Source: an uncultured Lachnospiraceae bacterium (GTDB lineage Bacteria; Bacillota; Clostridia; Lachnospirales; Lachnospiraceae). From it: DNA of 64,000 bases. The DNA is taken from positions 1 through 64,000 of the forward strand of contig CANQRU010000012.1 of assembly GCA_947626395.1 (NCBI GenBank), written 5' to 3'. Below are positions 60,676 through 64,000 of this stretch, piece after piece. Position numbers and translations under genes: made by a program. Position 1 is the first letter of the stretch, and every line of letters begins with the position of its first letter. The notes under the pieces are model-generated. The model was not told the origin of the DNA, made no database searches, and saw only the letters and a list, made by a program, of their open reading frames with translations.

Positions 60676-62073
60676 ATGGAAAAAATACTGCTAAAAGGGA
60701 CCAGGTTTATCAATGAGTCGGGCAGAGAAGTCCTCCTGCATGGCGTCAATGTCCTGTGCCGGGAGGCGAAGCTTGGGCATTTCTACCCGAAGTTTGAGGA
60801 TGCCTTCCCGTTCTTTAAGAAGATGGGTTTTAATCTGCTGCGCTTCGGCATCTTCTGGGACGGCGTGGAGCCGCAGCCGGGGGTTTACGATGAGGCCTAT
60901 CTGGGCAGGGTGAAGGAGATCGTGAAACTGGCGGAGGATTATGGAATCTACATCATCCTCGACATGCATCAGGATCTGTTCGCGCAGAAATATATCGACG
61001 GCGCGCCGGACTGGGCCTGTCTGGATGAAGGTCTGCCGCATCCGGAGCATTGTACGATGTGGTATAACGCGTATCTGGAGAGCGAGGCCATCATCCGGGC
61101 GGCGGATAATTTCTGGGCGAACGCCCCGGCGGCGGATGGCGTGGGGCTTCTGGATCACTATTCCGCCATGTGGGAGAGAATTGCGCAGACATTTGCGGAC
61201 TGTTCGAATGTCATCGGTTTTGAACCTATGAATGAGCCGTTTATGGGACATATCGCACGGGAGGCGTTCGGATTGGCCGCACAGAAGATGATGGAGAAGA
61301 ACCCGGATTTCGATATGAACAGGCCGGAAACGGTTTCTCCCGAAGAACAGGTGGAATTTATGCAGATCGTCGGCGGGCGTTTCCTGGAATTCGACCGGAC
61401 GACGCTGATGGATTTTTACCGCCGCATGCAGGCCGCCATCCGCCGTGTAAGCGATAAGCCGGTTGTCACGGGCGGTAATATTTACTGCAGCACCGACATT
61501 CCGACCGGCATCGGGCGGCTGGACGACGGAAATCAGATCTACGCGCCGCACGGCTATGATTCGGTCGTGGACTCGGACCGCTATGAAAGCTTCAGTAAAG
61601 AAAATGTGGAGCGGCTCTACGAGGAAAAACGGCGGGGACAGGACCGTCTGGGGCTTCCGACGATCGTCGGCGAATGGGGCGCATTCCCGTCGGCGGACTT
61701 TACGAATAATCTGATCCGTCATATGAACGGCATTCTGGAGAAGAATCTATGGGGATCGGCGTACTGCGAGTACCGTCCCGGGATGGAAAGCGACCCCAAC
61801 TTCTCCTCGCTGTGCCGGGCCTATCCGCAAGAGAGTGCGGGGACGCTTGAGGCGTATCATTATGACGAGGCTTCCTGCCGCTTTGAAATGACTTTTCAGG
61901 CGGAGGCGACAGGCGAGACGAGGATATTCTGTCCGTTTGTTCCGGAGAAAATGGAGTGCAGCCTGCCCGGTGCGTTTCGGATCGAGCCGGTGGCGGACGG
62001 GAGTTGCTTCTGCATCCTGAAGACGGAGACCGTGGGAAGGGCTGTTGTGGTGATCAGCCGGAATTCGGGGTGA
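60676..62073 (+). CDS. GH5-type glycosidase, endoglycoceramidase-like
   Basis: This enzyme of 465 residues has a TIM-barrel glycosidase fold, with acid/base Glu187 in GFEPMNEPF and nucleophile Glu333 in GEWGAF, and opens with the family pattern 'HGVNVLCREAKLG'. A C-terminal beta domain (about 385-465) matches that of endoglycoceramidase-related GH5 enzymes. It lacks a signal peptide. Activity could be on plant glycosides (as in related beta-glycosidases acting on flavonoid or saponin glycosides) or glycolipids; the context favours the former. It starts at ATG 60676 after AAGGAG. Confidence 0.85.
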   Translation: MEKILLKGTRFINESGREVLLHGVNVLCREAKLGHFYPKFEDAFPFFKKMGFNLLRFGIFWDGVEPQPGVYDEAYLGRVKEIVKLAEDYGIYIILDMHQDLFAQKYIDGAPDWACLDEGLPHPEHCTMWYNAYLESEAIIRAADNFWANAPAADGVGLLDHYSAMWERIAQTFADCSNVIGFEPMNEPFMGHIAREAFGLAAQKMMEKNPDFDMNRPETVSPEEQVEFMQIVGGRFLEFDRTTLMDFYRRMQAAIRRVSDKPVVTGGNIYCSTDIPTGIGRLDDGNQIYAPHGYDSVVDSDRYESFSKENVERLYEEKRRGQDRLGLPTIVGEWGAFPSADFTNNLIRHMNGILEKNLWGSAYCEYRPGMESDPNFSSLCRAYPQESAGTLEAYHYDEASCRFEMTFQAEATGETRIFCPFVPEKMECSLPGAFRIEPVADGSCFCILKTETVGRAVVVISRNSG

Positions 62074-62134
62074 CGTGTATTTTGAATGCCTGATTTTTGG
62101 ATGTGAAGGAAAGAAATATTAGAGCTTAGAGCTG

Positions 62135-62165
62135 AGCCGGCCGGGACGAACGGCCGGCTGTTTTT
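62135..62165 (+). terminator. intrinsic terminator after the GH5 gene
   Basis: AGCCGGCCG (62135-62143) pairs perfectly with CGGCCGGCT (62151-62159), followed by GTTTTT. A TTGACA at 62236-62241, with only a weak TATATA 13 bases later, may begin the next transcript. Confidence 0.85.
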
Positions 62166-62303
62166 ACAGATTCTGCCCGGCTTGATGGAAGACGGGCAAG
62201 ATTCCGCTTGCAAAGAGATTGGCGAGGGAATATGATTGACACAGAGTTATCTTGTATATAGGACGGAGATTCAGACAGAGAGTCAGAAAGGAGCGATTTA
62301 AGC

Positions 62304-64000
62304 ATGGCGGTCAACAGGTATGAAAAGGAACATTTCGCGAGGCTTAGGAAGCTGGCGCCGGAATGCACGGTGCTTCTTAAGAAAAACGGTGCTTTCCCGC
62401 TTTCGGCGGCGGGACCGGTCGCGCTCTACGGCAGCGGCGCGCGCCTCACGGTCAAGGGCGGCACCGGTTCGGGCGACGTGAACTCCCGCTTCTTCGCGAC
62501 GGTGGAGTGGGGGCTTGAGAAGGCAGGATTTACAATTACAAGCAAGAACTGGCTGGACGGCTACGACGCGGTCCGGGAAGAGGCGCATAAGCAGTTCATC
62601 GCGGATATTAAGAGGAAGGCGAAAGAGAGCCATCAGATGGCAATCCTGGCGGGCATGGGAGCGGTGATGCCGGAACCGGCGTATGAACTGCCCATCGACG
62701 CCGCGGGGGACACGGCCGTTTATGTGCTGGCGCGCAATTCCGGCGAGGGCAATGACCGCAGGCCGGAAGCCGGCGACATCAGGCTGACGGAGACGGAGAT
62801 CCGGGATATCCTGGCATGCAGCAGGAAGTATGAGCGCTTCATGCTGGTGCTGAACGTGGGCGGCGTCGTGGACCTGAGTCCGGTGGCGGAGGTGGAGAAC
62901 ATCCTGATTCTGTCCCAGCTGGGGGCGGTGACAGGCCGCGTGTTGGCGGATATCCTGCTGGGGGAGAGCGTGCCTTCCGGGAAGCTTGCCGCCACCTGGA
63001 GCGCGTGGGAGGATTACGCGGCCATCGGCGAGTTCGGAGGGCCGGACGAGACAAGATATAAAGAAGGCATCTATGTAGGTTACCGGTATTTCGACAGCGT
63101 GGGGAAAAAGCCCATGTTTCCGTTCGGTTACGGCGTGACTTACACGGATTTTGAACTTGGAAGCGCGGCAGCGACGATCGAGGGTACAGAGGTTACAGTG
63201 TCTGTGCCGGTGAGGAATACGGGCGGTTATCAGGGCAAGGAGGTCGTGCAGGTCTACGTCTCCGTTCCGTGGGGGAAGCTGGATCAGCCGTATCAGACGC
63301 TGGCCGGGTTTGCGAAGACCGGATTGTTGGAGCCGGGAAAGAGCGAGACGGTGACGGTGCATTTCCGGATGGAAAATCTGGCCGGGTATGATACGGAGAC
63401 GGCAAGATATATTCTCGAAGCCGGAGATTATGTTGTGCGTGTCGGAACGAGCAGCTGTGAGACAAGGGCCTGCACCGTGGTAAGACTGTATGAGACTGTG
63501 CCGGTGCGGCAGCTGACCAATGTGGGCGGAAAGCCGGATTTTGAGGACTGGAAGCCGGAAAGGCCGGTGGGGGAACCGACATGGACCGTGGTTTCGGAAT
63601 CGACGGAGCCGAACATGTCGGTGACAGGAGAGATAGACGGCAGCGTGGCAGAAGGCGACAGGGCATCAGAAAACGGCAGCATAAAAGAAAGCACTGCCAC
63701 GGCGGAATGCGGAGGCACAGAAGTCTATCGTGAGTTTGACGGCGACAGTGTGGCAACTGTAAATAATGCGGAAAAAACAGAAGGAATGACACGGGCCGGC
63801 CGCTTGAGCGGTCTGGCAGTCTTGCATCTGAATGCAGCTGCATTTTCTTCCCTGACCTGGCCGGAACCTTACGAGGCGTCGGAGGAGGCCCGACGTAAAG
63901 CAGCCTCCCTCACCGACGAGCAGCTGATCAGCCTGTGCATGGGTAGTTTCGGCGAGGGGCTGCAGGGAATCGCCGGCGTTATCGGCAGCGCGTCCGCAAG
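62304..64000 (+). CDS. GH3 family glycosidase with permuted domain order, 3' end cut by window
   Basis: At least 565 residues are open to the window edge. The protein starts with what is normally the second GH3 domain: VALYGSGARLTVKGGTGSGD, then VLARNSGEGNDR, LAATWSAWEDY and YRYFDSVGKKPMFPFGYGVT. A fibronectin-III-like domain follows (VTVSVPVRNTGGYQGKEVVQ), then a linker. At about residue 530 the sequence EEARRKAASLTDEQLISLCM opens the catalytic TIM-barrel domain, which would carry the nucleophile beyond the window. This reversed order is known in some GH3 beta-glucosidases of gut Clostridia. It starts at ATG 62304 after AAGGAG and has no signal peptide. It probably acts after rhamnose removal. 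Confidence 0.88.
   Translation, partial: MAVNRYEKEHFARLRKLAPECTVLLKKNGAFPLSAAGPVALYGSGARLTVKGGTGSGDVNSRFFATVEWGLEKAGFTITSKNWLDGYDAVREEAHKQFIADIKRKAKESHQMAILAGMGAVMPEPAYELPIDAAGDTAVYVLARNSGEGNDRRPEAGDIRLTETEIRDILACSRKYERFMLVLNVGGVVDLSPVAEVENILILSQLGAVTGRVLADILLGESVPSGKLAATWSAWEDYAAIGEFGGPDETRYKEGIYVGYRYFDSVGKKPMFPFGYGVTYTDFELGSAAATIEGTEVTVSVPVRNTGGYQGKEVVQVYVSVPWGKLDQPYQTLAGFAKTGLLEPGKSETVTVHFRMENLAGYDTETARYILEAGDYVVRVGTSSCETRACTVVRLYETVPVRQLTNVGGKPDFEDWKPERPVGEPTWTVVSESTEPNMSVTGEIDGSVAEGDRASENGSIKESTATAECGGTEVYREFDGDSVATVNNAEKTEGMTRAGRLSGLAVLHLNAAAFSSLTWPEPYEASEEARRKAASLTDEQLISLCMGSFGEGLQGIAGVIGSASA

Noticed and set aside
1-64000. tRNA or rRNA genes
   Set aside because: No cloverleaf with the conserved GGTTC and CCA-end pattern, and no rRNA-like segment, was noticed; this was by eye and short tRNAs could be missed.

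Overview
The window looks like a chromosomal segment of a gut-type Clostridia, most likely a Lachnospiraceae. This is inferred from gene content: Tn4451/Tn5397-type large serine recombinases, a T-box-controlled valS preceded by a DUF6472 gene, Lpl-type sugar ABC transporters, a GPH symporter with GH78/GH5/GH3 enzymes, strong AGGAGG ribosome sites and TTGACA/TATAAT promoters. No taxonomic marker such as rRNA is present.

1-5030 is the right part of a mobilizable or conjugative element: a MobA/MobL-type relaxase (cut by the window start), two small accessory genes and an intact large serine recombinase. It abuts a second recombinase gene that has lost its catalytic N-terminus, which suggests one element inserted into another. 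5091-14721 holds a double-flavodoxin protein, a decayed pyroglutamyl peptidase gene (pcp), a frameshifted HD hydrolase gene, a DUF3800 gene preceded by a short structured RNA with its own terminator, a DUF2975/HTH pair, a DUF4173 membrane protein, a MATE exporter and an Rpn-like nuclease.

15013-21075 holds an ECF sigma factor with a large C-terminal extension, a type III toxin-antitoxin locus of the TenpIN type (52-bp tandem-repeat RNA, terminator, toxin), and the valine T-box leader, DUF6472 gene and valS. 21151-21770 contains two divergent, oppositely oriented copies of a ~250-bp structured element whose helices covary; I do not recognise the family and consider it the most novel signal here.

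21942-33298 carries a GNAT / acyltransferase-EEP / NamZ operon, probably for peptidoglycan-sugar salvage, two tandem CNNM-CBS membrane proteins, an orphan citG, a zinc-ribbon/PH-repeat protein with a degenerate KAP NTPase, and a DHH phosphoesterase. 33293-43717 carries a flavodoxin-DUF362 lipoprotein, an alpha/beta hydrolase, a LysR regulator, a GH2 probable beta-glucuronidase, a second sigma-fusion protein whose promoter matches that of the first, and an HTH-HipA-like kinase fusion.

43763-51931 is a sugar-uptake region: DUF624 protein, LacI regulator, two Lpl-type permeases and a binding lipoprotein, followed by a PadR/DUF2812 pair. 52014-64000 holds an AAA/DUF4143 ATPase and then a glycoside-utilization locus: esterase, AraC regulator, GPH symporter, GH78 rhamnosidase, GH5-like hydrolase and a GH3 enzyme with permuted domain order, cut by the window end. 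The two sugar regions show the usual logic of uptake plus intracellular hydrolysis under local LacI and AraC regulators.
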